A stretch of 64,000 nt of DNA from Mucilaginibacter phyllosphaerae. GTDB taxonomy: Bacteria > Bacteroidota > Bacteroidia > Sphingobacteriales > Sphingobacteriaceae. This document shows, in pieces, positions 44,539 through 55,200 of this stretch. The first letter of the stretch is position 1. Each line of letters opens with the position of its first letter. A program made the position numbers and the translations under genes. Location: positions 186,001-250,000 of the forward strand of contig NZ_SNQG01000004.1 of the NCBI RefSeq assembly GCF_004378255.1, in the 5' to 3' direction. The notes beneath the pieces were generated by a model. It had not been told where the DNA came from. It did no database searches and saw only the letters and a list, made by a program, of their open reading frames with translations.

Positions 44539-44918
44539 TCAAAACGGTTGTAAGGCTTCTAAGTAAAAGCTTTTACCATGCTGCACCTTTTCGTAAGCCA
44601 TTTGCTCGGCGAAAGAATAATAGCCGCCACTCGTTACGATGATATGATCCAGCACCTCAATATTTAGCAGCTTTCCCGCATCCATCAAACGGTTCGTCAT
44701 TTTCTTATCTCCCATGCTTGGCGTTAGATTACCGCATGGGTGATTGTGTGCAAGAATAATAGCGCAGGCATTGGCCTTTAGGGCCGTTACAAATATCAAG
44801 CGAGGATCAACAACAGTTCCGACAATACCGCCGCTGGACATTTCACAAATGCCAAGACACGGTTTGCACTGTTGAGAAGAAATATTTTAGATTGCTCAAG
44901 TAAGTCAAGTTTGGAGCA
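44539..44918 (-). pseudogene. Frameshifted RadC/JAB-domain relic
   Basis: The JAMM metalloprotease-like domain of RadC is recognisable: SSGGIVGTVVDPRL, then HNHPCGNLTPSMGD (the HxHx7SxxD motif), then VLDHIIVTSGGYYSF. Upstream of about 44850 the homology continues in another frame (SKIFLLNSANRVLA), then stops at a TAA at 44919-44921. A single-base deletion near 44850-44858 therefore split the gene and the N-terminus is gone. The ATG at 44841 could still make a truncated 100-residue protein. A full-length homologue (63335-63823) lies at the right end of the window. Confidence 0.82.
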
Positions 44919-45127
44919 TTAGTTTGCGTTATCACTCAATTTTAACTTTGTAGATTTAAGTAAAAAAGACAATACACAATAATTTCGAATACTAACTCAA
45001 ATTAATTAGCACGGCTATCCTTCTTTAAAAGCTCCTTTTATTTATCACCTAGTTCATAAAAATTTTGGAACGTAATTAAAGAACCATAGTTAGCATTCTA
45101 ACTCACTCTTATACTGGCGCCATTTGC

Positions 45128-45637
45128 CTAAAGATGCCTGGCGAACCAGCTCAGACTTTTTTCAACAGAAATTCTATTGTTGTAAATATCATGTCCTTCA
45201 ACTTTCAGGTGCAATGCGGCAAGCTGCTTTTGAAATAAAGCGATCGTTCCCTGATTACCCTGCGGATCAAGGGGTTCAGAAAATACTTGCAAAAACCCGC
45301 CGGGAATGAGCACTTTTTTGTTCGTATCTGTTACTTCCACATGATAATAACTTTTGGGATCAATATCCAAGCAGTCCTGTATTCGATAATAGTGTTTCCC
45401 GCCTCTGGTAAATACCAATCTGTCAACGATCATCGGGCCGACCCCGTTATTCTGTACATGGACAAATAGCACACCGTCACGATCCATTAAATCGATCTGC
45501 GGCAGGGGCTTGACGGATTTCTGGTTATGGACGCGTTGCAGATGCGCCTGATAAAATGTTGCCAGAAGGGCAAAAAAAGACATTGCAAAGGAAAGTGCGA
45601 GATCCATTATTGCCACCGTAAAAATAAAAAAGATCAT
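45128..45637 (-). CDS. Hypothetical membrane-anchored protein
   Basis: This 169-residue protein has one N-terminal membrane segment (about residues 3-26, rich in Phe/Leu/Ala) and a soluble beta-rich C-terminal domain (DGVLFVHVQNNGVGP, VLIPGGFLQVF). It has an immunoglobulin-like flavour but I cannot name a family. The start could be M1 (45637) or M11 (45607). It diverges from the serine recombinase gene. Confidence 0.6.
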   Translation of the reverse strand: MIFFIFTVAIMDLALSFAMSFFALLATFYQAHLQRVHNQKSVKPLPQIDLMDRDGVLFVHVQNNGVGPMIVDRLVFTRGGKHYYRIQDCLDIDPKSYYHVEVTDTNKKVLIPGGFLQVFSEPLDPQGNQGTIALFQKQLAALHLKVEGHDIYNNRISVEKSLSWFARHL

Positions 45638-45817
45638 TGCGATTTGCTTATGAGCAAACCATCCTCAACCTATAAGTAAAAAGCCCGGTTTTTCCGCATT
45701 AGAAAAATTTCAAAACGATTGATCTACAATGGTTTCAAAAATCCTGTTAAGTGATTTTTAACCAATTTTTACTCAAATATAGTTGATGGTTTAATAGTGA
45801 GCGAAAAGAGAAAGTCT

Positions 45818-46495
45818 ATGAAGCAGGCAATAGCCTATTATCGGGTATCAACAGGCAGGCAGGGCAGAAGCGGCTTAGGGCTGGAGGCGCAGCAAAGCGC
45901 CGTTGAACATTATTGCAAAGCCAATGACTATCAATTGTTGAACGAGGTGACAGAAGTAAGGTCCACCCGGAAATACCGAGCCGGTTTATTCGATGCGCTT
46001 GACCTGTGCAAACAAAACAAAGCAAGCCTGGTCGTTGCCCGCCTTGACAGGCTGGGCCGGGACGTAGAACAGATCGCCAGGATATTTAACCCCCGGTCAA
46101 AAATCGAGGTTAAGGTCGTGGACAATCCCTATGCTAATCTGTTTACCATTCACATTCTGGCAGCAGTTGCCGAAGACCAGCGCCAGCGCATCAGCGAAAC
46201 GACCAAAGAAGCATTAAAGGCTGCAAGAAGCCGCGGTGTTGAATTGGGTAAAAATGGCAAGATGTTCTTATCGGTTGCCAATAGACAGGCAGCAGAAGAT
46301 TTTGCCCGTAAAATGTCACCGGTGATACAACGGTTTAAAAATCGTGGGATCATTACCGAACGCGCCGTCTGCAATGAATTAAACAAAAAAAGCATACCCA
46401 CTTTTCGACATGTCGGAAAATGGCACCGAAGTTCAGTTCATACATTGATGACCCGAATAAATAAACAGGAAGAAGAACAGAAACAATCAAAATAA
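45818..46495 (+). CDS. Serine recombinase (resolvase/invertase type)
   Basis: This 225-residue serine site-specific recombinase starts at ATG 45818 (MKQAIAYYRVST); a GTG at 45797 would add seven residues. The catalytic serine is S11 in YYRVSTGRQG. LVVARLDRLGRDVEQI supplies the second active-site arginine region, and VAEDQRQRISETT continues the helix. A short C-terminal DNA-binding part follows. Unlike typical large integrases there is no long C-terminal domain. It is upstream and codirectional with the peptide-radical SAM pair, 44 nt away, and might control or mobilise this cassette. Confidence 0.92.
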   Translation: MKQAIAYYRVSTGRQGRSGLGLEAQQSAVEHYCKANDYQLLNEVTEVRSTRKYRAGLFDALDLCKQNKASLVVARLDRLGRDVEQIARIFNPRSKIEVKVVDNPYANLFTIHILAAVAEDQRQRISETTKEALKAARSRGVELGKNGKMFLSVANRQAAEDFARKMSPVIQRFKNRGIITERAVCNELNKKSIPTFRHVGKWHRSSVHTLMTRINKQEEEQKQSK

Positions 46496-46539
46496 ATACA
46501 AACAACTAAAATAAATAGAAACAATTAAAAACACAAGCC

Positions 46540-46719
46540 ATGCTGACAACAAACCACAACGACATTCTTTTTGACGATCTTGCAACAATTAGTTCCATTT
46601 ACCTTTCAGGTAGCCCCGCAGAAAATTCCATGATTTATGGAGATTGCGGCAACCGGTTTGAAACAGAGCCCCCTGTTGATGACATTTTAGATCGAATCGA
46701 TAATCAATTGTTTTCTTAA
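46540..46719 (+). CDS. Candidate RiPP precursor peptide (59 residues)
   Basis: ATG at 46540 and TAA at 46717-46719 give a 59-residue acidic peptide. It begins MLTTNHNDILFDDLA, has a middle stretch NSMIYGDCGNRFE with a single cysteine, and ends DRIDNQLFS. It is too short for routine gene calling but sits 3 nt before a radical SAM/SPASM gene, consistent with translational coupling. Acidic N-terminal leader-like composition followed by a Gly/Asn/Tyr/Cys-containing stretch fits a ribosomally made, post-translationally modified peptide. No known precursor family is recognised, so the core residues and modification are unknown. Confidence 0.55.
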   Translation: MLTTNHNDILFDDLATISSIYLSGSPAENSMIYGDCGNRFETEPPVDDILDRIDNQLFS

Positions 46720-46722
46720 ACT

Positions 46723-48051
46723 ATGAACACCCTGATACCGTACAGGTCGCCAGAACTGCTCCTTAATCCGGTAACGGATGGTTTTGCCTATGCAGTAAAC
46801 TGTTCCTTTCCAAATTCATTCCGGCTGTTGAACACTCGCCAATACGAAATATTACGGGCTGTAAATGGCGTTGATGATATACTAACGATAGCGGAACAAC
46901 TGAATATTGATAACGATACGCTGGAAAAGTTTTTGAGGCTGTTGCACAAAACAGAGCTGATCGCTTTTGACCATCATTTCAGCGTCCTGCAGAAACCCGA
47001 CAGGCCGAAATCTTTGAACTTCTGGATCCATACGACCAATGCCTGTAACCTGGGATGTAGTTACTGTTATATTTCGACCTTAAACACGGGCAAAGGTATG
47101 ACGGAGGCGGTTCGGCAACAATTGCGATATAAATTACTGGAAGCAGTAAAATCAAAAGGTATCCGGCATATCCGGTTGCGATTGGCAGGAGGTGAACCGC
47201 TGGGCCAGTTCCATGTTTGGAAATTATTTATCCCAGAAGCCAGGAAAGCGTTGGCCGATGCCGGGTGCAGGTTTGATGCGGGGTTTGTTACCAATCTAAC
47301 ATTGTTAAATGATGAGATTATTTCATTCTCAAAAGAGTACGAGATTGGGTTTGGCGTATCGCTGGACGGTGTGGAAGCCACCCACGATGTCACGCGCAGT
47401 TTTCGTTCCGGCTGCGGTTCGTTTGGAATTGTTGATGACAATTTGCGCAAGCTGATCGAAGAGGGAGTCCCCGTGTCTGTAAATACGGTAGTAAGCAATT
47501 TGAACCTGACAGGCTTGCCCGATTTAACCCGCTACCTGATTGCCCTGGATATTCCTTTCCGTTACTCCATCGTTAGGGGCGAAAAGATCCATGCCGAATT
47601 ATTGGATGAGTATCTTTCAGCATCCTATACCATCATGCAGGAAGCGATAGCAAGCGGCTGGCAATTTTCTAAACGTTTTCAGTTCTGTGATCTTAAACCG
47701 AATGAATTGGGTTTCCAGACCTGTGCATCCGGTTTTTCCGGCGGTGCGATCTATGTGGATGGCAGCTTTAAATACTGCCATGTACAGTTCGGCGAAAAAA
47801 GAGATTCACCACATACAATCTTCAACGAAGAATTAGACCTGGTAGATATGATCGCAGGCGGCGAACATCACGAAGATCATAAATCAGATGATTGCAAAAC
47901 ATGCCGCTATCGCTCGGTTTGTACCAGCGGGTGTCCGGTTTACCGTATCGATGGCAAAGACCCGCAATGCAGCCTTTATCACAGCTTCATTCCTAAGTAT
48001 TATGAGTTGCAAGCAATGGAGCGATTGCGGATATTGCAAAGTATAAGATGA
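46723..48051 (+). CDS. Radical SAM/SPASM peptide maturase candidate
   Basis: This 442-residue enzyme has an N-terminal PqqD-like winged helix of the RiPP recognition-element type (about residues 30-80, FRLLNTRQYEILRAVNG). The radical SAM domain binds its 4Fe-4S cluster with C108-x3-C112-x2-C115 (CNLGCSYC) and has LRLAGGEPLG as the GGE motif. The C-terminal SPASM domain holds several more cysteines (QTCASGF, KYCHV, CKTCRYRSVCTSGCP, PQCSLYH) for auxiliary clusters. This architecture is shared with sactipeptide and other RiPP maturases and with anaerobic sulfatase-maturing enzymes; no sulfatase is nearby. Its likely substrate is the 59-residue peptide immediately upstream. Confidence 0.88.
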   Translation: MNTLIPYRSPELLLNPVTDGFAYAVNCSFPNSFRLLNTRQYEILRAVNGVDDILTIAEQLNIDNDTLEKFLRLLHKTELIAFDHHFSVLQKPDRPKSLNFWIHTTNACNLGCSYCYISTLNTGKGMTEAVRQQLRYKLLEAVKSKGIRHIRLRLAGGEPLGQFHVWKLFIPEARKALADAGCRFDAGFVTNLTLLNDEIISFSKEYEIGFGVSLDGVEATHDVTRSFRSGCGSFGIVDDNLRKLIEEGVPVSVNTVVSNLNLTGLPDLTRYLIALDIPFRYSIVRGEKIHAELLDEYLSASYTIMQEAIASGWQFSKRFQFCDLKPNELGFQTCASGFSGGAIYVDGSFKYCHVQFGEKRDSPHTIFNEELDLVDMIAGGEHHEDHKSDDCKTCRYRSVCTSGCPVYRIDGKDPQCSLYHSFIPKYYELQAMERLRILQSIR

Positions 48052-48260
48052 TTAAGCAATGAAGCTAATCTGTTTGTAAACATAGTTCTCAAATTATTAT
48101 TTAAATATTTCATTGAAAAATATTATTTTAGCAGAAAATACCTCAACTATTATCAACATTAAAATGCTATATCTCCACATTGAATTTGAATAGTCACTAA
48201 CCATTTTCTTATCGGTTCTATTCCTGAATTCCCCTTTTAATTTAACACTTATTTCCTTTC

Positions 48261-51200
48261 ATGAAAATCAAGCAGATATTGCTGATTGCAATCAGCATTG
48301 TGCTTTGTCATCAGGCAAAAGCTCAAAAAAGCGTTGTAGATGTAAATACACTTACAGGTTCTTCTCAAATTGTCATTCCGATAGATGCAGTGCAGCGTGG
48401 CTCCGTTATTATACCCGTGAACCTGGTCTATGTAGGAGGTGGTGTTAAACCTAAGGATGTAGAGGGCAACGCCGGTATGGGTTGGCAGGTACAAACCGGC
48501 GGACAGGTAACCAGGCAACTTCGTGGTTTGCCGGATGATTGCAAAAAAGACAAATCAAATTTTGACAGACTGGGATGGATCTACAACACCAATCAAAGCA
48601 AGATAAGTGCTTTTACACCTGCCAATACAAATACAACCTGTTCGAATGAAACAACGGATATCACCTATCTAAACAATAATTTCCCCAATACTTCCGATAC
48701 CGAACCTGATATTTTTTATGTCAGTGCACCTGGTTTATCATGCCAGTTGGTGTGGGATCAAAGCATGAGTACACCTGGCTTCCGGTCGATCAATTACGAA
48801 GACCTTGTTATTACCCCTACTTTTAACCCTACTTCAGGGGCGTTAACAGCTTTTACTATTTTGAATGATAAGGGCATTAAATACACTTTTTCTAATCCCG
48901 AAAAGGTGGATATGAAAACAGTATTAGCGTCTAATGCAACTGTGAAATATTATAAAACTACATACGATCAGTTTATTAATGGTATTAGTTTTAATAATAA
49001 CTGGCACCTGACATCTGTTTTAGATGTTAATAATAACGGTGTTTCAATAACGTACACAACAGGTGAAGTCAGAAATAGCACCGATCCCATCGTTTTATAC
49101 ATGGGTGCTTCTGGCGGTAATACAATAACTATTCCTCAATATAGTATAAAACAAACAGTAACATCCCAAACGATAGATAAAATTTCGGAGCAGTATAATG
49201 ATGACATAGCACCCATTTTAAAATTTAGCTGGCTTTGGAGCAATACGGGGCAGATGATAATCAATTCAATAAAGAGGGGCGCACGGACTTTTAATTTTAC
49301 GTACAGTTCTGTTGCTTTTCAGGCAACTGCGTATAAAAGGTACTTTTTAAGAAATTTTTTCATAGGGGGGTGTAGTTCTCCGATTAATTACAAATTTGGT
49401 TACGCAGGCGAAACGTTTTCAAATGATGCATACCAGACATATACAACAGCACTGGGAGATTCTACATCAACTAAAATAGACTACTGGGGATATTATAACG
49501 GTATCAGTGCCGATTTAAAACCGGCACTGATTGTTAATCCGTCAAATAATAATTATGCAAGATATGCGATCAATGTATCATCCGCTGTCGGTGCAGATTA
49601 TACAAATGCATTAAGCGGCACCAACCGGTCTGCACATGCTACGAATGTGATCTATGGCTCATTGAACAAAGTTTATTATGCAACAGGCGGAAATACAACA
49701 ATACAATACGAACCGAACAGTTACCTGGATGTTCCCTCAAACACGGAGGTGATTGGCGGCGGGGTAAGGGTAAAAAGTATTACCGATGATGCAGTTAATG
49801 CCTCAACAGTTATCGTTAGAAACTTTAATTATGCATCCAGCCCTTTTGTAGCTAACAGTAAAACAAGCGGCAAGCCTGTATCTCTTCCACAGTATGCATT
49901 TACTACGCCTTATTCAGGTTCAGCAACCGGTAACGACTATTGGAATTATAGTACCATACGGTCTGAGAACGATCTTTCGTCCGAAGATCATACCATTATG
50001 TATGGTACCGTTACGCAAAGCCAGACGGGTGCCGGATATATTGTAAATAATTATTACCTGCCCGCTATGAACTGGGATAATACATCCGCCCCGGCATGTG
50101 CGTCCTGCGGTGCAGAATGGAGCCCAACTATAAATTATGCCGCTCGGACAAACTGCGCCTCTAATTATGGCCCGGTAAAGAACATGACCGGCTCTTATCC
50201 GTTCGCACCAAATATTAATTACGACTTTGAAAGAGGATTACCGCTAACGGCTGCAACTTATAATGAGAGCCAGCTTAAAGTCAGTGAAAAGTCCTTTACT
50301 TATCAGCGTACGGCAGCACCTGTTATTATACCCGCTTTAAGTATAGATGACAATATCAATGGCAGCCTTACTATTAAGGGGTACAGTAAATACGCCATAT
50401 ACACCTCTACCGGGGAATTAGTTACTACGATAACAGATAAGGTATTTGATTCGCCAGGTAGTTCAAGCGGTCAATCCGTAGTTTCAACGAGTTTTTATAG
50501 TAACACACACCACAAACTTGTAAAGCAAACCACGACCAATAGTGATGGCAGTGTGTTGACAAATAACATAAAGTATATAAAAGATTTTACAACGGTTGGC
50601 AGTAGTAATGCAGATGTGATGGCCCTGAGCAGCCTGCAAGCCAGAAATATTAATGCACCCGTAGAAAGCTATCAGCAGGTTACCACAGGCGGTGCTGCCA
50701 AAACCATTTCGGCATCGCTTATGCGGTTTGGTGAATTTACAATTGTTAATGGTAAAACTTATATGCCGTTGCAGTCGCTTAAGTTTTTCTCTGCAGATGG
50801 CGATGCTTCTTTTACACCTTATCAGATCACCTCTGGCATACCTTCATATTATTCGGGGTATATACCGGTCACCAATTATAATAGATATGACGACTATGGT
50901 AATATCGTTACCACAGATGATGCACACAAGCATACTTCTACGGTGATCACCAACCATCTGGCCGGTAAACCGGAGGCTACATTTACAAATGCTGCGTATG
51001 ATGAAATTGCATTTATGGACTTTGATGCCGCGCTTACGCCTTATTTTACATCCAGCGGCTCGGTTAGTTACGTTACAAATGATAGTCATAGCGGCAATGC
51101 TGCAAGTATGGCGGCCGGCGCTTCATTTTCGCGTCAAATCACTAAGAATACACAGGCAAGGGCTTATATATTTTCTGCATGGATCAAAGCCCCGTCGGGT

Positions 51201-52196
51201 TCTAACACGCTTACTTTTGCGCTTTCCGGTATTTCCAATACAACAAAAACTTATACAGGCACCGGGAATTGGAAGTATTATTCCTTTGTGCTACCTGCTG
51301 CAGGCGTAACTGCTTCATTTATGATCAGCTTTACCAGTAATGTTGCTATAATGGTTGATGACCTGATCTTTTATCCCGAGCAATCTGAGGTTAACACTTA
51401 TAATTATGATAATGACTATTTTAACCTGATCGCCCAAACCAATACCAACGGTATCTCTGCCTATAACGTGTATGACAATTTTGGAAGGGTTACTTACTCG
51501 TATGATCAGGACAAAAACCTGCTGCAAAAAAATACCTTTATTACACCTGCAGATCTGCAAAATGTCGCGCCTGCTGCTATTACTTACAATGGTTCTGCTT
51601 ACTCCACTGTACCTATTATTTTTTCAGATGCCGGTTATAATTCATGCACCGCAGTTGGGTCTGGCTATAAATGGAACTTTGGTGACGGCACTGGTGATTT
51701 TACAACGTCAAATCCTTCTGCAACGCATACCTATGCCAATAATGGCAGTTATACTGTTACGCTAACCCGTACATCGCTTACATTAGGTATTGAAACGGTC
51801 ACCAAAACAATTGTAGTTACCTCTGCTCCGCCTCCGCCAACTTATGTAACCTTAGGTTACAACAACTTTACCACAGGGAATGGTAATATTACCAATGTGA
51901 AGTTCATTAACAATAATGGTACAAGCCCGGTGATTACCGTGTCTGGTTCTGTACTTAATGGTTATCAATTACCTACAGGCACCTATAATATTACAGTTGA
52001 GCTATTAGGCGGTACGCAGTATAATTTATCTACGGACCTGGGCTACGGCAGCATCATGGTAGGATCGTCTGCAAATTGCAAGCCATATGATGGTATTAAG
52101 AATACCAACACATATGTGTATAATATTTACGACCTGACAACGGCCAGCTCTTTATATTTCAATGTATATAAAACCGATTGTCAACCTGCAAATTAA
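48261..52196 (+). CDS. Large secreted partner of an Rhs toxin, with a PKD domain
   Basis: This 1311-residue protein has a signal peptide (MKIKQILLIAISIVLC then HQAKAQ). It opens with SpvB/Rhs-partner-like beta-rich sequence (GSSQIVIPIDAVQRGS). A PKD domain lies at about residues 1105-1185 (YKWNFGDGTGDF, THTYANNGSYTVTLT), and a final beta domain follows. It lacks YD-repeat cores of the Rhs protein and has no toxin tip. It is transcribed 18 nt before the Rhs gene and probably forms the companion shell or carrier for it, as in Bacteroidota Rhs pairs. I infer this from context; no named domain was confirmed for residues 30-1100. Confidence 0.78.
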   Translation: MKIKQILLIAISIVLCHQAKAQKSVVDVNTLTGSSQIVIPIDAVQRGSVIIPVNLVYVGGGVKPKDVEGNAGMGWQVQTGGQVTRQLRGLPDDCKKDKSNFDRLGWIYNTNQSKISAFTPANTNTTCSNETTDITYLNNNFPNTSDTEPDIFYVSAPGLSCQLVWDQSMSTPGFRSINYEDLVITPTFNPTSGALTAFTILNDKGIKYTFSNPEKVDMKTVLASNATVKYYKTTYDQFINGISFNNNWHLTSVLDVNNNGVSITYTTGEVRNSTDPIVLYMGASGGNTITIPQYSIKQTVTSQTIDKISEQYNDDIAPILKFSWLWSNTGQMIINSIKRGARTFNFTYSSVAFQATAYKRYFLRNFFIGGCSSPINYKFGYAGETFSNDAYQTYTTALGDSTSTKIDYWGYYNGISADLKPALIVNPSNNNYARYAINVSSAVGADYTNALSGTNRSAHATNVIYGSLNKVYYATGGNTTIQYEPNSYLDVPSNTEVIGGGVRVKSITDDAVNASTVIVRNFNYASSPFVANSKTSGKPVSLPQYAFTTPYSGSATGNDYWNYSTIRSENDLSSEDHTIMYGTVTQSQTGAGYIVNNYYLPAMNWDNTSAPACASCGAEWSPTINYAARTNCASNYGPVKNMTGSYPFAPNINYDFERGLPLTAATYNESQLKVSEKSFTYQRTAAPVIIPALSIDDNINGSLTIKGYSKYAIYTSTGELVTTITDKVFDSPGSSSGQSVVSTSFYSNTHHKLVKQTTTNSDGSVLTNNIKYIKDFTTVGSSNADVMALSSLQARNINAPVESYQQVTTGGAAKTISASLMRFGEFTIVNGKTYMPLQSLKFFSADGDASFTPYQITSGIPSYYSGYIPVTNYNRYDDYGNIVTTDDAHKHTSTVITNHLAGKPEATFTNAAYDEIAFMDFDAALTPYFTSSGSVSYVTNDSHSGNAASMAAGASFSRQITKNTQARAYIFSAWIKAPSGSNTLTFALSGISNTTKTYTGTGNWKYYSFVLPAAGVTASFMISFTSNVAIMVDDLIFYPEQSEVNTYNYDNDYFNLIAQTNTNGISAYNVYDNFGRVTYSYDQDKNLLQKNTFITPADLQNVAPAAITYNGSAYSTVPIIFSDAGYNSCTAVGSGYKWNFGDGTGDFTTSNPSATHTYANNGSYTVTLTRTSLTLGIETVTKTIVVTSAPPPPTYVTLGYNNFTTGNGNITNVKFINNNGTSPVITVSGSVLNGYQLPTGTYNITVELLGGTQYNLSTDLGYGSIMVGSSANCKPYDGIKNTNTYVYNIYDLTTASSLYFNVYKTDCQPAN

Positions 52197-52214
52197 CTAA
52201 ACCTTACTCTTGTA

Positions 52215-55200
52215 ATGAAAATAAGAATAAAAAAGCTAAACGCTTTTATACTTTACAGCACCCTTTTATTTGTAAATACAATATATAACGCAACTGCGCA
52301 AACCATAGGTTTTATGCAGAAGGATGTGATTAAAAACCCGGGCAGTTATACCGATGCGCAAATCACAACAATGCCTTTAGGCGAAAAGCAAACTACCCGC
52401 AGCTATTACGACGGCCTGGGGCAAACTATCCAGACGGTAGCCATTAAAGGCAGCCCAATGGGGTATGATATCATACAGCCTTATGCTTATAACAACCTGG
52501 GGCAGCAAACCACAAAATACTTGCCTTATGTGGGTACAAACGGCAGCGGGGCTTACAGGCCCAATGCGCTAACGTTAGAGCAAGCTGCTTTTTATAACAA
52601 TGGCCTGGCCGATAAAATTGCCGACGATACAAAACCTTATTCGCAGGTATTATACAGCGATGACCCTTTGCAGCAGCTGTTGAGTGCGGGGAGCATAGGG
52701 AATGGTTATGAAATTGGCGGCCACAACGCTATATTCGATAACCGGTCTAATAACAGTAGCGATGGTAACATCATTATGTGGAGTACTGCCGGTATCAACA
52801 TCGGCAACTACACGGCCACCTTATTAAATGTTAAAACAGCTACGAATGAAGACGGTGTTAAGGCAGCAACGTTTACAGATTTTGCCGGGCACCTGGTATT
52901 GAAACGGGAGTATGCCGCCGCAGCAAATACCTGCCAGGATACTTATTACATTTATAATAATGCCGGGCAGGTAAGTATGATTATCCCGCCAAAGGCTCTG
53001 GAGTTGATGGTATCAGCGGGTAATTACAGCCTTACACAAACAGGAGTAAATAACCTGATATTTAAATATGTGTACGATAACCATGGGCGGGTGATACAGA
53101 AAACGGTACCTGGCAGCGGTACCATCAATACCATTTACGACCCATTGAACCGGCCCGTATTGGTACAGAACGCGCAAATGGCCGTAAGTTACAAATGGTA
53201 TTATATTAAATACGATGTTAAAGACCACCCCATAAGCCAGGGCATATACACAGATCCTAACCAATACGGCGCAGCTGCGATGCAGAACGCGGTAAACAGC
53301 AACACCACCTACAATACCTCGTGGTACGAAATACGTAACACCAACCAGTCTACAGGTTATTATAGCAACAGTACATTCCCGTTGGCAGGAATTAAACCGT
53401 TAAGTTATAATTATTATGATTATTATGATATGGACTTATCAGGTATGGATGATTACAGCTATTCGACGCAGGGATTGGCCGGAGAAAGCACACCAACTAC
53501 GGCACCTACCCGCGGAATACTGACCATGACGCGTAAAACCACGCTGGGTAATGGTTTCGCTGCCGGTAATTGGCTGGTTAGCTATATATTTTACGATAAA
53601 AAGGGGAAGGCTATCCAGCTGAAAAGTAATAACCAGCTTACGGCAGCAGTAAGCGATATCAAAACCAATGTATTCGATGCATTTGGTTTGGCTAAACAAA
53701 CGAAGGTGACCAAGGTAGTTAACTCGGTAAGTACAACCGTACTGACCACGATGGGTTATGACCCGATGAACCGCCTGCAAACGGTAGATCAAAGTTACAA
53801 CGGGGCAACGGCTATCCGCATTGCGGCCTATATTTATAACGAATTGGGGCAACTGATAGACAAAAAGCTGCACAGCACCGATGGCGGCAACAGCTATTTG
53901 CAGTCGGTAGATTACCGTTACAACATCAGGGGCCAACTGATCAGTATGAACAACAGCAAGATCCAACTGGATTGGGGCAACGGTACTACTTACACGAATG
54001 ATGACAATAACGACCTTTTCGGGATGCAGATGCTGTATGACCAGGCAGACAGCAACCTGGGCAATACCGCTTATTACAGCGGCAGGCTATCGGCGATAAA
54101 ATGGATGAATAAGATCACCACAACTACCAACAGCTACGAGCGCAGCTATAAATACGGTTATGATGAGTTTAACCGTTATAAAACGGCCGCCTATGCAGAG
54201 CGGGCGCCGGGAGGCACATTATATAACAAAAATTCGGGCGGCTTCAGCGAAGCGATCAGCGGTTATGATGTCAACGGCAATATCCAGGGCTTAACACGAA
54301 GGAGTTCTACGCAGGGTACCACAAGCGATATCCAGATCGATAACCTGACATATGTGTATTACAGCGATAACCCCAATAAGCTGAAATCGGTAACAGACGG
54401 CACAGGTACCAACTACACAGGTGCAGGCTTCCGCAACCTTACGGGTGTAGTACCCGGCAGCACGAGTGGCAACTATCTGTATGATACGAATGGTAACCTA
54501 ACCACCGACCCGTTTAAAGGGCTGACGCTAACCTACAACGACCTGAACAAAACTAACGTGATCACCATTACAGCGGGCACCAACAGGCATATTGATTATA
54601 CGTATGATGCGGCAGGCAGCGTGATCCGCAAGCAGCAGTATGATAATACCAACCCGGTGGTCACTACCGATTATGTGGATGGCTTTGTGTATATTGGCAG
54701 CACGATAAGTTTTTTCCCGATGCCGGAAGGGAGGGTAAACAACACCGGCAGTTCTTTGAAGCCCGAATACCTTATTAATGATCAGCAGGGTAACGCCCGT
54801 CTAAGCTTTGAGGAAAGCACGGCCACACCGGGTACGGCAGTGGTAAAGCAGGAGAACAGTTACTATGCCACAGGGCAGATAATGGCAAACAGCCCGGTAG
54901 CTACGCCAAGTGCACCAAACAAAAACTTGTACAACGGCGGCAGCGAATGGCAAAATGATTATAATAACCAGCCGGACTACCAGCAGACATTTTACCGAAA
55001 TTACGATGCGGCGATAGCCCGCTTTGTAGCGTCAGACCCGATGGCAGAGTTGACCGAAAGCATGAGCGTTTACCAGTATGCCAACAACAACCCCGTGATG
55101 ATGAACGACCCGATGGGTAATTCGGCAAGGGCAGGCTCTCAGATTTCCTATCAGCATGATAATCCTTATGTTTATTCCATGTACGCGGAAGGTTCAAATG

